Positions 8,019 to 16,738 of a stretch of 39,769 nt of DNA are shown piece after piece (position 1 is the first letter of the stretch; every line of letters starts with the position of its first letter). This stretch comes from Ignavibacteriales bacterium (GTDB lineage Bacteria > Bacteroidota > Ignavibacteria > Ignavibacteriales > Ignavibacteriaceae). Made by a program: the position numbers and the translations under genes. Under the pieces are notes generated by a model that worked only from the letters and a program-made list of their open reading frames with translations, did not search any database and was not told where the DNA came from. The stretch spans positions 1-39,769 of the forward strand of contig JAGUXE010000325.1 of the NCBI GenBank assembly GCA_020061995.1. The letters run 5' to 3'.

Positions 8019-9317
8019 TTATTTATTAACTAAATTTGCAAAAAGATCATATTCATTACAATCATAAATTCTCCCCATATAAAAGTTGCCGGGTTTGACA
8101 TCAAGTAGATGCTTCGGTATTAATACTTCTCCGTCAACTTCAGGTGCATCACGGTATGATCGAGCAACAAAATAATCCCCTTCAACACCTTCAACCAATA
8201 ATTTCATTTCTGAACCGACCAAGGATTTATTTTTCTCTAAAGAAATATTCTTTTGAATTTCCATCAATTTATTTTTGCGGTTTTCTTTTTGTCTTTTTGA
8301 ATTCGGGTCACCCAGCAAATAACTTGTTGTATTTTCTTCAACTGAAAAAGTAAAAACACCAACTCTTTCAAATTGAGTTTCTTCAACAAAATCACACAAC
8401 TCTTCAAAATCTTTTTGAGTTTCTGCAGGATAACCTACAATAAAAGTTGTTCTAACAGCAAGTTGTGGAATATTATCTTTAAGTTTTTTAATTAAATCTT
8501 TTGTTTTTTTAGAAGAGATTCCACGTCTCATTGATTTTAAAACGTTGTCGCTAATGTGTTGCAAAGGTATATCTAGATATGGTAAAACCTTTTTATTATT
8601 TGCAAGAACAGCAATAACATCATCAGGAAAATGAGAAGGGTAGGCATACATAAGTCTAATCCAATCTATACCATCTACTTCACTCAACCTTGTTAAAAGT
8701 TCGGCTAAATTTCTTTTATCATAAATATCTTTACCGTAGTCTGTAGTATCTTGACCAATAATTATAAGTTCTTTGGTATTGTTTCTCGCTAAAAATTCAG
8801 TCTCTTTGATAAGAGAATCCATTTGTACTGAACGATTTTTTCCGCGCATTAGTGGTATTGCACAAAAAGAACAGGGATGATCACATCCTTCAGAAATTTT
8901 TAAGTATGCTGAATGGGAAGGTGCAGTTAAAACTCTCTCACCTAGAAGTTCGTGCTTAAGTTCACCACCTAATTCTCTAACGATTCCTTCATAATTTTCT
9001 GTTCCGAAGTAAACATCAACTTCGGGAATTTCATTTTGTAGTTCAGACGCATATCTCTCTGAAAGACAACCGGCTACAATTACCTTTTTAATTTTACCGC
9101 TTTTTTTGAGACTAACTGCATTAAGAATTGTATCAATAGATTCCTTTTTCGCATCTTCAATAAAACCACAAGTATTTATAATAACTGTATCTGCAGAATT
9201 TGGGTCATCAATTAATCGGCAATCATTTAATTCCAACTGCTTCATAAGCCTTTCTGAATCAACTGTGTTTTTTGAACAACCTAATGTTATTACGCTGACT
9301 TTTTCATTAATCCTCAT
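8019..9317 (-). CDS. rimO: Ribosomal protein uS12 methylthiotransferase
   Basis: RimO is a radical-SAM enzyme that adds a methylthio group to an aspartate of ribosomal protein S12. The 432-residue product has the UPF0004 domain with cluster cysteines Cys14, Cys50 and Cys84. The radical-SAM motif SEGCDHPCSFCAIPLMRG has Cys145, Cys149 and Cys152, and a C-terminal TRAM domain follows from about residue 365. The first motif reads LGCSKNTVDSE, typical of RimO, where MiaB has YGCQMN. It begins 3 nt after the cdsA stop. A MiaB paralogue sits about 10 kb away on the same strand. Confidence 0.97.
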   Translation of the reverse strand: MRINEKVSVITLGCSKNTVDSERLMKQLELNDCRLIDDPNSADTVIINTCGFIEDAKKESIDTILNAVSLKKSGKIKKVIVAGCLSERYASELQNEIPEVDVYFGTENYEGIVRELGGELKHELLGERVLTAPSHSAYLKISEGCDHPCSFCAIPLMRGKNRSVQMDSLIKETEFLARNNTKELIIIGQDTTDYGKDIYDKRNLAELLTRLSEVDGIDWIRLMYAYPSHFPDDVIAVLANNKKVLPYLDIPLQHISDNVLKSMRRGISSKKTKDLIKKLKDNIPQLAVRTTFIVGYPAETQKDFEELCDFVEETQFERVGVFTFSVEENTTSYLLGDPNSKRQKENRKNKLMEIQKNISLEKNKSLVGSEMKLLVEGVEGDYFVARSYRDAPEVDGEVLIPKHLLDVKPGNFYMGRIYDCNEYDLFANLVNK

Positions 9318-9320
9318 TCT

Positions 9321-10136
9321 TCACGACCCGACAAAGAATTTTATATAGAGAAATACAACCGGTGATGCGACAAATAAAGAATCAAAACGATCGAAAATTC
9401 CTCCATGCCCGGGAATTAAATTAGATGAATCTTTTACTCCCGCATCTCTCTTAAATAAGGATTCGACTAAATCCCCCATTTGTCCGATTGTTCCAACTAT
9501 TGCGCCAATAATAATGGCATGATGGAGTTGCAGAAACTCAAGAACTATATATTTTGCTGCAACCATAGATAAAATTGAAAATACAAATCCAAACATTGCC
9601 CCCTCCCAACTTTTCTTCGGACTCACCCTTGGAAATAAGCGGTGTTTTCCTAAATTTATTCCGCCAAAGAATGCTGCTGAATCACAAATCCATATTGTCA
9701 CGATAATTGCCATTACAAGAAATCCACCACGTTTGTATATGTAGAAGTGTTCTCTAATAGATAATATGGAGGATGCAAAAAATCCGATATAAAGAATTCC
9801 TAAAAGGGTTACCCCAACATTATGAATTGCGGAACCTTTATTCCGAAATAACTCCACTAAAGAAAGCAAAGCAACAATTATCAAAAGTAAATCGTAGTAT
9901 TCTATGAAGACTAATGACGTATTCAAAATGATTGTTCCAACAGAAATTAATCCAATAACAATTTGAGGGCTACTATTTTTAAGTTTCGAAAATTTCATGA
10001 ATTCGTAAAATGAAATTAATCCGATTGCCAGGATAAAAAGAACGAATGGAATTCTTCCATAATAACTGAGATATAAAATCCCGGGAATAAAAATGAGTGA
10101 TACAATGACTCGTTTAAATGTATTATTCTTCGACAT
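9321..10136 (-). CDS. cdsA: Phosphatidate cytidylyltransferase
   Basis: CdsA makes CDP-diacylglycerol from phosphatidate and CTP in the inner membrane, the branch point for phospholipid synthesis. The 271-residue product has about eight hydrophobic segments. It carries SPKKSWEGAMFGF at residues 172-184 and the full family signature at about 226-252, including SLFKRDAGVKDS and PGHGGIFDRFD. Its ATG overlaps the stop of the preceding DUF2007 gene by one base (TAATG), and rimO follows 3 nt later. The assignment is secure. Confidence 0.97.
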   Translation of the reverse strand: MSKNNTFKRVIVSLIFIPGILYLSYYGRIPFVLFILAIGLISFYEFMKFSKLKNSSPQIVIGLISVGTIILNTSLVFIEYYDLLLIIVALLSLVELFRNKGSAIHNVGVTLLGILYIGFFASSILSIREHFYIYKRGGFLVMAIIVTIWICDSAAFFGGINLGKHRLFPRVSPKKSWEGAMFGFVFSILSMVAAKYIVLEFLQLHHAIIIGAIVGTIGQMGDLVESLFKRDAGVKDSSNLIPGHGGIFDRFDSLFVASPVVFLYIKFFVGS

Positions 10137-10486
10137 TATTCTTCATCAAGCTCAAAGTTACTATTTTCAGATCCCTGAATAAATTCTAATGCAGCTTCTG
10201 CATCGTTATTCATAACATACAATTTAACAACTGCGAGATCACCAACACCCGGATAGCTACTATCTTTCTGAGATAATATAAAACTTTGAATCCCGGCACT
10301 TTCTAGATTTGATTTAATCATTTGTGCCTTATACAGTTGATCACACTTATAGACTAATGACAAATCAGATTCATCGGTAACCATTTGTTCCATCTGCGGC
10401 AATTGATTTATTAACTCTACCTCACAATCAGAACAGATTTTTGCAGAGTCGATATACTCAGTTCGACAATTAGGGCAGTATTTCAT
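10136..10486 (-). CDS. Zinc-ribbon and DUF2007-like small protein
   Basis: This 116-residue soluble protein begins with a four-cysteine zinc ribbon (CPNC at residues 4-7 and CSDC at 18-21). A DUF2007-like alpha/beta domain follows, with the pattern KAQMIKSNLESAGIQSFI, PGVGDLAVVKLYV and an acidic tail. DUF2007 proteins are described only as putative signal-transducing proteins, so no function is claimed. GAGAGG lies four bases before the ATG at 10486. It is tightly coupled to cdsA by the one-base TAATG overlap, which hints at a link to membrane lipid synthesis but does not prove one. Confidence 0.82.
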   Translation of the reverse strand: MKYCPNCRTEYIDSAKICSDCEVELINQLPQMEQMVTDESDLSLVYKCDQLYKAQMIKSNLESAGIQSFILSQKDSSYPGVGDLAVVKLYVMNNDAEAALEFIQGSENSNFELDEE

Positions 10487-10517
10487 AATTCCTCTCCGTT
10501 TCTTTAAGTGTTTAAAT

Positions 10518-11501
10518 CTAAACTTCTTTTAGTAACTCAGAATCTGATTTCTTCTTTTTGTAATAATTATAAATAAAAAGGATTATAATCCCAAATAGTA
10601 AAAACTGCAATCCGAATGCAATCCAGGTACCGTTTAATTCAGAAACCGGAATAACTTTATTTTGCTTTAGTTCTTCGTCCCCAAAAATAAAATACAATAT
10701 TACGGCAACGAAGTTATTAGTAAAATGTAATACTATCGGAACAATTATTGAATCTGTTTTATAAGCTGCAAATCCAAAATATAAACCCAAAGCCGTTAAG
10801 GCAATCAGTGCGTAAGGGTTAAAGTGAAACAACCCGAAAAACAGTGCTGTGATGAGTGCACCTAAAAATTTATTGTATTTCAATTCAAAACTTTTTTGAA
10901 TATAACCTCTAAACATTACTTCTTCACATATTGCGGGGGTCACGGCAACTACAAATATTACAAGCAAACCTTCAATAATTGAGTTTGGTTGTAACAAAGT
11001 TCCATAACTCTTTTCGATTACTTCATTTAACTGATCAAATACACTTTTAAGTTTTTCAAATATGTAAATATCTTTTGTCCAAAGTTCGATATAGTAATTT
11101 TGCAGAGTAAGAAAAGTTTGTAATAACGCAGTAAGAGATATAATTCCAAAAAGAAAAATTCCTACCTCTTTCAAGTCCGGGATTTTTAGTCTGATTACCT
11201 TTGTAACATTTTCATAAATTAACTTTGAGAATACAAGCGCAGGCAATAGGATAAACAATATTTGCCCAGCCATTGTCATTAATCTCATCGCATTTACATC
11301 GACATTATCAAAATCGGTTCCGAAAACTAATAAAGTTAAGAGACCACCGAATATTTGATAGAAGACTAGAGCTCCAAAAAGACCTAATAATCCGGCTTTA
11401 AATGGGCTCATCTTTGGAGTTAATTCTTCTTCTGGAGGAGTATTTAGATTTTTCTCATTCTGGTTATCTTGAGTATCATTGTTCGGGGTGAATTCATCCA
11501 T
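10518..11501 (-). CDS. CPBP-family intramembrane metalloprotease
   Basis: This membrane protease of the CPBP/Abi (CAAX-protease-like) family has 327 residues. The first ~30 residues are polar and cytoplasmic, and about eight membrane helices follow. The three family motifs are intact: EEVMFRGYI with Glu193, Glu194 and Arg198; FFGLFHF with His226; and LHFTNN with His259 and Asn263. Such enzymes cleave within or near the membrane; the substrate here is unknown. The ATG at 11501 directly abuts the stop of the DUF3108 gene, with AAAGG eight bases before it. The gap of 31 nt to the DUF2007 gene is the longest in this run. Confidence 0.9.
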   Translation of the reverse strand: MDEFTPNNDTQDNQNEKNLNTPPEEELTPKMSPFKAGLLGLFGALVFYQIFGGLLTLLVFGTDFDNVDVNAMRLMTMAGQILFILLPALVFSKLIYENVTKVIRLKIPDLKEVGIFLFGIISLTALLQTFLTLQNYYIELWTKDIYIFEKLKSVFDQLNEVIEKSYGTLLQPNSIIEGLLVIFVVAVTPAICEEVMFRGYIQKSFELKYNKFLGALITALFFGLFHFNPYALIALTALGLYFGFAAYKTDSIIVPIVLHFTNNFVAVILYFIFGDEELKQNKVIPVSELNGTWIAFGLQFLLFGIIILFIYNYYKKKKSDSELLKEV

Positions 11502-12302
11502 TTATTTAACCTTTGCCGTAAATTTTCCTGCTAGACCTTCAAATGCTGTTAACTCAGCATCAATTGAACCAATTACAACTTTAGTCTTAACTTTAATTGG
11601 CACCTTAAGCTTATCATCTGAAAGCCAAATAACGATATTCCCCTCATTTTTGAATAATCCCCCCTCTTGAACAAGTGGTTCAACAATTATGCAATCAAAT
11701 GTTCCTGCAGCGACAGTGATTCTTTCTTTTCCTAAATATTTTACATCAAGATCGTACACTTTATCCTTATAAAAGTTTTTCAGTTCTATTTTATCACCAA
11801 TCTTCATGCTCGAATAATCAATTACCCTGGCGTAATAAAATGCTGATATAATATCATGAACATTTTTAGGAATTGGGTATTCCCCTTCCGAGGTCTTAGC
11901 TTTTCCTCTTCTTTGATCGAAAAAAGCTGAGAAATCACGAGAATAATTCCCTTCACGAATATGTTGTTCAAATCTCCAGGGGAATAACCCTTCGACATCT
12001 ACATAACTTTCGTATTTATCTCGAACTTTGAAAACCCAATCAAAATTTGGAACCGAATTAACTTCAAAATTCACATGGTAAGCATTTCTACCTGATATTC
12101 TTCTAATTTTTGGGATAGACATTACAGCTACTCCTGCAGTAACAAATCCGTACTTAACATCAAAGGTTAATCTTTCACCCTCTTTAAAAGCATTGTTTTC
12201 AACTTTTGCAAATTCATCTGCCATTCCAATTTTCTGGAAGAGACTGATGAAAAAAATAATCAGTATAAATACAAATGAAAAATACATTTTCTTATTAACC
12301 AT
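11502..12302 (-). CDS. DUF3108-like exported protein
   Basis: This exported protein of about 266 residues resembles DUF3108. It has an N-terminal hydrophobic signal (YFSFVFILIIFFISLF) and then a beta-rich body beginning FKEGERLTFDVKYGFVTAG, a typical DUF3108 opening. It also contains AGTFDCIIVEPLVQEGGLF and WLSDDKLKVPIKVKTKV. Function is unknown; proteins of this kind are found in the envelope. The longest frame would start at a TTG at 12353 and overlap the upstream GT9 gene. The ATG at 12302 has GGAG six bases before it and begins right at the signal peptide, so it is preferred, giving a 16-nt gap. Confidence 0.82.
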   Translation of the reverse strand: MVNKKMYFSFVFILIIFFISLFQKIGMADEFAKVENNAFKEGERLTFDVKYGFVTAGVAVMSIPKIRRISGRNAYHVNFEVNSVPNFDWVFKVRDKYESYVDVEGLFPWRFEQHIREGNYSRDFSAFFDQRRGKAKTSEGEYPIPKNVHDIISAFYYARVIDYSSMKIGDKIELKNFYKDKVYDLDVKYLGKERITVAAGTFDCIIVEPLVQEGGLFKNEGNIVIWLSDDKLKVPIKVKTKVVIGSIDAELTAFEGLAGKFTAKVK

Positions 12303-12318
12303 GAAAATCTCCGTTATT

Positions 12319-13347
12319 CTAATGTAACTTATAAATTTTTTGAACATTTGCAAAGACGTTATTGATATTTATACTCTCCATGCAATTTAATTTTTCACAC
12401 TGTTCTCTATCACAGTTGGAACATTTAATTTCGGGCATAAAAATAGTCTTCTTTTCCGTATAAGGTCCCCATCTCCTTGGTGAGCAAGCTAAAATTTTCG
12501 GATAAAAACCGATTACATATTTATTTAAAGCAGCTGCTATATGTAATGGACCGGTGGAATTACTTATAAATACTTTTGATAAATCTATAAGAGCAACTAA
12601 TTCTTTTAATTTTAATTCGCCGGCAAAATTATAAATATTCCTTCTAACCACAAGTTTTTGACATAGTTCTACCTCCGAATCACTTCCAGTCAAGAATATA
12701 TTACAATCAAGTGTTGATAGCAATTCAATTAATTGTTTCATTTTTTCAATGGGAAGATCAACCGCACTCCCACCGCTTCCGGGATGTACGATTATATTAA
12801 CCTTTTCAAGATGAATCCCTTTTTTCATTAAAACTGATATAACTTTTTTTCGTACATCCTCCGAAATTGTTAAGTGAAAATTGACTGTAGATTCTTCCAA
12901 AATATTATTAATATTAATTTGTTTTAACAAATTCAGATTATACTCGAGTTCATGCCTTTCTGCAGTCTTTCTATGCTCATAAACTTTTTTGTTGAAGAAG
13001 AAAGAATACCATCTATATCCGGTGCCTATCCGATTTTTTATTCTTGAAAAATAAACAATAAGAGATAAAATAAAAGTTGGATACACAATTATTACTGTAT
13101 CAAAAATCTTATTTCTGAGCATATTAACGTTTTGCCATACTTTAGGCTTTCCGTTATCTTCCACAAGTTCCAGAACCTCGTCAATTCCTTTATAATCAAT
13201 CGCTAAATCAGCTGTGTAACTTCTCAAGAGAAAAGTTATTCTACATGAAGGATATTTCTCCTTAATAAAGTCAACCAAAGGTAAAGAAAGCATTACATCA
13301 CCGATTCGGTCAGTCCTAACAATCAAAAGATTTTTTGGTATGATCAT
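12319..13347 (-). CDS. Glycosyltransferase family 9 (heptosyltransferase-like)
   Basis: This GT-B glycosyltransferase of the ADP-heptose:LPS heptosyltransferase family has 342 residues. The N-terminal motif NLLIVRTDRIGDVMLSLPLV, the central VHPGSGGSAVDLP, and SNSTGPLHIAAAL near residue 260 are all family hallmarks. The C-terminus has a cysteine cluster (CSNCDREQC), which is common in this family. It probably adds a sugar to lipopolysaccharide core at the cytoplasmic face; donor and acceptor are unknown. Its ATG overlaps the 3' end of the glycosylase gene by 4 nt. Together with lptE and the GT2 gene it gives the run an envelope character. Confidence 0.92.
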   Translation of the reverse strand: MIIPKNLLIVRTDRIGDVMLSLPLVDFIKEKYPSCRITFLLRSYTADLAIDYKGIDEVLELVEDNGKPKVWQNVNMLRNKIFDTVIIVYPTFILSLIVYFSRIKNRIGTGYRWYSFFFNKKVYEHRKTAERHELEYNLNLLKQININNILEESTVNFHLTISEDVRKKVISVLMKKGIHLEKVNIIVHPGSGGSAVDLPIEKMKQLIELLSTLDCNIFLTGSDSEVELCQKLVVRRNIYNFAGELKLKELVALIDLSKVFISNSTGPLHIAAALNKYVIGFYPKILACSPRRWGPYTEKKTIFMPEIKCSNCDREQCEKLNCMESININNVFANVQKIYKLH

Positions 13348-13964
13348 TTCTTTAATACAAAAGGGGAATTTTTAATATAAAAACGCCATAGCAAATCAGT
13401 TGACTTAGTTATACCAATGCGGGTTGTTTTAATAATTTCAAATTCAGTCATCATTTTATTGTCGAGTATAAATATTTGATTATCGTTTAAATCTGTTCCA
13501 TCAAAATCTTTATTAATCCCAAATGCTGAACAAATTTTTCCGGGACCATTAGTAAGATTATTTAATTGTTTAGGAGTAATCAATCCAGTTCCAAATCGAT
13601 TGACAGCTAATTTTTTAATATTATATTTTGGTTCGATTGCCCTTAATAAGACTGCCTCTCCTGAATCAACTTCACCTGTAACTACATTTGCACAGAAATG
13701 AATTCCATAAGAACGATAAATATATAAAGTTCCGCCACCAGCAAACATAGATTTATTTCTTTCAGTTCTACCATTGCTTGAGTGCGATGCTTTATCATTA
13801 TTCTTAGAATAAGCTTCAACATCAACAATTACGCCGGCTAAATATCGATTCCCATCTTTTACAACAAATATTTTTCCGAGAAGATTTCTAGCTACATCTA
13901 ATAAATTATTTTTGTAAAAATTTGAGGTGAGTTTTTGATTCGCTAATAAAGATTTAAGATTCAT
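13344..13964 (-). CDS. DNA-3-methyladenine glycosylase (AAG/MPG family)
   Basis: This base-excision-repair enzyme removes 3-methyladenine and related alkylated or deaminated purines. The 206-residue product has the normal bacterial length. Family motifs are LARNLLGKIFV-like residues at 24-34, IVDVEAYS with the catalytic Glu, DKASHSSNGRTERN, FAGGGTLYIYRSYG with the intercalating Tyr, and GEAVLLRAIEP. The C-terminal part has NNLTNGPGKICSAFGI. The start ATG lies 14 nt after the TPR gene, and the 3' end overlaps the GT9 gene. It is a repair gene carried inside an envelope-related operon. The assignment is secure. Confidence 0.95.
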   Translation of the reverse strand: MNLKSLLANQKLTSNFYKNNLLDVARNLLGKIFVVKDGNRYLAGVIVDVEAYSKNNDKASHSSNGRTERNKSMFAGGGTLYIYRSYGIHFCANVVTGEVDSGEAVLLRAIEPKYNIKKLAVNRFGTGLITPKQLNNLTNGPGKICSAFGINKDFDGTDLNDNQIFILDNKMMTEFEIIKTTRIGITKSTDLLWRFYIKNSPFVLKK

Positions 13965-13978
13965 TAAAAACTGAGTAA

Positions 13979-14671
13979 TTATAACTCTAACTTTTTATTT
14001 AATTCCAAAATTTTTTGATCGAAGTAATTTTTCCGATCGGGTTTCAATTCAATCAGTTTTCGATAAATATTGATTGCTTCCTTAAACTCACCTTGAGCAA
14101 TAAATATTTTAGCCATCGTTTCAGAAGTTATCGACTTTTCTTTAATCGCATTAACATTACTTCCCATTTTAGAATTGCTGTTTTGACGGGAAGACTCAGA
14201 AAGTTTTATAGATGATATTTTCTGAGCAATTTCTGAGAGCCGGTCATCAACTGATTGAGTTTTTATAGAAGAATCTTTTTTAGCGGACTCATCAATATCT
14301 TCAGGAATATCAACCCAGGTAGAAAGTCGTTTATTAATCCCAAAAGCTGAACGTTGCTTTTTAATATTTTCTATCTCGTGAATGTAGTAGTTAAATGAAT
14401 CAGTTGAATGAATTGTCTGGAATACTTCTTTATAGATTTTAAGTGAATTAGAGTAACTTCCTTTAAGAGCAAGTGCCCTTGCAAGAACAATTTTGGCAGT
14501 ATAATAGGAAGGAAACAGTTTTAAACCATTTTCCAAAATTTCAATTGCAGAATCAATATTATTAAGAGAAATCTCCTTATTCGCCTGTTTTACGAATAGA
14601 GGAGATTTCTTATTAAACTCATAAATCAAACAAGCTTTATCTTCAAATAAATCACGTTTTGATTTTGACAC
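13979..14671 (-). CDS. TPR-repeat protein
   Basis: This 230-residue protein has no signal peptide and probably acts in the cytoplasm. Residues about 25-90 form two tetratricopeptide-like repeats (SLNNIDSAIEILENGLKLFP, then AKIVLARALALKGSYSNSLK). A polar Ser/Lys-rich linker of about 80 residues follows. One more TPR stands at the C-terminus (SETMAKIFIAQGEFKEAINI through LIELKP). TPRs mediate protein contacts; no enzymatic motif is visible. The start is a GTG at 14671 with only a weak AGAG upstream, 11 nt after the GT2 stop, so it likely relies on coupling. A function cannot be assigned. Confidence 0.75.
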   Translation of the reverse strand: MSKSKRDLFEDKACLIYEFNKKSPLFVKQANKEISLNNIDSAIEILENGLKLFPSYYTAKIVLARALALKGSYSNSLKIYKEVFQTIHSTDSFNYYIHEIENIKKQRSAFGINKRLSTWVDIPEDIDESAKKDSSIKTQSVDDRLSEIAQKISSIKLSESSRQNSNSKMGSNVNAIKEKSITSETMAKIFIAQGEFKEAINIYRKLIELKPDRKNYFDQKILELNKKLEL

Positions 14672-14682
14672 ATCATACTCTA

Positions 14683-16131
14683 CTATTTAGAAAAAGCATG
14701 CTTCAGTGATGTAATTGAAACAAATGAAAAACCAAAGAAAAATAATAATTGGAACGGTAATGCAGCAATTTCAACAAAATATATTGAAGAAATAATTCCA
14801 ACTAAACAGTAAAGAGCCATCATTAGCTCAACAATTACACCAGGTTCAATTTTACGATTAAGATACTTATTACCTGTAACTTTAGCCTCGCCATCAACTG
14901 CTTTGAATTTTGGAGTTCTAACAAATTCACTTTTACGACTTAATAAGCCTTCAATCACTGCCCGTGAATTATTCACAGCAAAACCCATACTGCCAGCCAT
15001 AAATAATGGGAATAAAACTATTTTCTTTCGCCAGTCAGCATGTATATCTTTTTGTGAATAAAGATAAAATGTAAAAGAACTTATAAAGGCTAATACAAAT
15101 ACTGACATAACCCCAAAATAGAGTTCATGCGACCCACTGTTTTTAACAAATGTTAACGGAACGTTAAGTATTGCAGCAAGAAGTATGAACGGAAATACAA
15201 AATTACTTGATAAATGAACTGTTGCCTGCAACTTAATTCTCAATGGAATTTTTGATCTCCAGACATGCGGAAGAATTTTTTTAGCTGTTTCGATATGTCC
15301 TTTTGTCCAGCGAAATTGTTGAGTTTTTAGAGCTGTTATTTCTGCGGGAAGTTCTGCAGGAGAAGTATAATCTTTAAGATAAACAAAGCGCCATCCGTTA
15401 AGTTGTGCTCGATAGCTTAAATCAAGGTCTTCGGCTAATGTATCAGCATGCCAGTTACCGGCATCTTCGATACATTCACGTCTCCAGACACCACCGGTGC
15501 CATTAAAGTTAATAAAGAAACCTGCCTTATTGCGGACTGATTGTTCAATAACAAAATGACCATCAAGTGCTAAAGCTTGGGCTTTAGTGAGAAGTGAATA
15601 ATCACCATTTAGATGTTCCCATCTTGTCTGAACCATTCCAACTTTTTGATCAGTAAAGAAAGACAAAGTCTTTTTGAGGAAATCTTTTTGAGGAATAAAG
15701 TCGGCGTCAAAAATCGCAATATATTCACCCTTCGCTAATTTCATTCCTTCTTTAAGTGCACCTGCTTTGAATCCTTCTCTAGACTCTCTTCTAACATGCT
15801 TAATATCAAAACCAAGACCTACTTTTTCGTTAACTATTTTTGCAGTAATATTTACTGTTTCATCTGTAGAGTCATCAAGTACTTGAATTTCAAGTTTATC
15901 TTTAGGATAATCAATTTCACAAACAGCATTAATCAAACGTTCAACAACATATAGTTCATTGTATAATGGTAGTTGAATAGTTACAACTGCATCTGTAAGA
16001 TTTTCATCTTTTTGAGAGTGTTTTACATCTTTGTATTTGTTGTAATAAAAAATCATTATAAATCCGTGTAGTCCAAAAACGAATAAGATAAATAATGAAA
16101 TAAAATATGATATAAGAACTATATCATCCAT
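14683..16131 (-). CDS. Membrane glycosyltransferase family 2 (cellulose synthase-like)
   Basis: This processive-type GT2 enzyme is embedded in the inner membrane. The 482-residue product has one N-terminal helix, a cytoplasmic GT-A domain and about four C-terminal helices. Catalytic motifs are complete: DDSTD at 86-90, FDADF at 141-145, TLAEDLDLSYR at 231-241 and QQFRW at 271-275, the QxxRW motif of cellulose/hyaluronan synthase-like and ceramide-glucosyltransferase-like enzymes. No cyclic-di-GMP PilZ domain or cellulose operon partner is present, so cellulose itself is unlikely. It could make a glycolipid or a short exported polysaccharide. The gene lies 28 nt after lptE, with GGAG ten bases before the ATG. 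Confidence 0.9.
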   Translation of the reverse strand: MDDIVLISYFISLFILFVFGLHGFIMIFYYNKYKDVKHSQKDENLTDAVVTIQLPLYNELYVVERLINAVCEIDYPKDKLEIQVLDDSTDETVNITAKIVNEKVGLGFDIKHVRRESREGFKAGALKEGMKLAKGEYIAIFDADFIPQKDFLKKTLSFFTDQKVGMVQTRWEHLNGDYSLLTKAQALALDGHFVIEQSVRNKAGFFINFNGTGGVWRRECIEDAGNWHADTLAEDLDLSYRAQLNGWRFVYLKDYTSPAELPAEITALKTQQFRWTKGHIETAKKILPHVWRSKIPLRIKLQATVHLSSNFVFPFILLAAILNVPLTFVKNSGSHELYFGVMSVFVLAFISSFTFYLYSQKDIHADWRKKIVLFPLFMAGSMGFAVNNSRAVIEGLLSRKSEFVRTPKFKAVDGEAKVTGNKYLNRKIEPGVIVELMMALYCLVGIISSIYFVEIAALPFQLLFFFGFSFVSITSLKHAFSK

Positions 16132-16159
16132 AATTAAAAATCTCCAATAATAATAAAAT

Positions 16160-16738
16160 TTACCAACCCGATACTGTATCTAATAAAATATCTTCGCTAA
16201 TTTTGTTAATTGCTTCCTCAATTCCTTTAGTTCGTTCGGTTACTCCGGCTGCAGAATCATAATCACCATAATTTGAAAATTGTTTTTCATAAATAGTGAT
16301 ACGTTTAACCAAATCTTTATAAATGACCTGAACGCTTATAGAAATTCTTCTCGACGCAACTGTTTCCCCTGAAGTAACAACTGCCGGGGCATCATTAATA
16401 CCTGTAATTACACACTCTAAAATGGCATCTGCATTTGTTCTTTCCGAAATTGAAAGATTGTTATCCTCAATAAATTTTTGAGTTAATTTATCTGTCAACA
16501 TTTCTCTCAATCCTGGCTCACCAAATCCGCTTCTATCATCTGCAAATGGAATCGCAATAGTTTTTAAATGCGGTGGAACAGAAGCACCGGTAAATGAATA
16601 AGGACATCCAAAACAGCCATTAAAATTAAAAAGAAATCCGATGCCAAACAACAGTAATAAAAGATGAAAACGGAATGAATTTAATTTCACTAACTTGTTA
16701 AATAATAAGGACTTATTATAACCGGATAATCTATTCAT
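16160..16738 (-). CDS. lptE: LptE-like LPS assembly lipoprotein
   Basis: This 192-residue protein resembles the Bacteroidota form of LptE, the outer-membrane lipoprotein that plugs LptD and helps insert lipopolysaccharide. A hydrophobic stretch (about 25-38) is followed by FNGC with Cys42 as the likely lipidated residue. The start of the mature part, PYSFTGASVPPHLKTIAIPF, then LREMLTDKLTQKFI and RTNADAILECVITGI, follow the LptE pattern. The start ATG lies 8 nt inside the end of the upstream regulator gene. That leaves a rather long N-region of about 24 residues before the hydrophobic core, so a later start is possible. LptD is not in the window. Confidence 0.8.
   Translation of the reverse strand: MNRLSGYNKSLLFNKLVKLNSFRFHLLLLLFGIGFLFNFNGCFGCPYSFTGASVPPHLKTIAIPFADDRSGFGEPGLREMLTDKLTQKFIEDNNLSISERTNADAILECVITGINDAPAVVTSGETVASRRISISVQVIYKDLVKRITIYEKQFSNYGDYDSAAGVTERTKGIEEAINKISEDILLDTVSGW

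Noticed and set aside
12303..12353. Longer DUF3108 protein starting at TTG 12353
   Set aside because: It would overlap the GT9 gene and place 17 polar or mixed residues before the signal peptide; ATG 12302 has GGAG at six bases.
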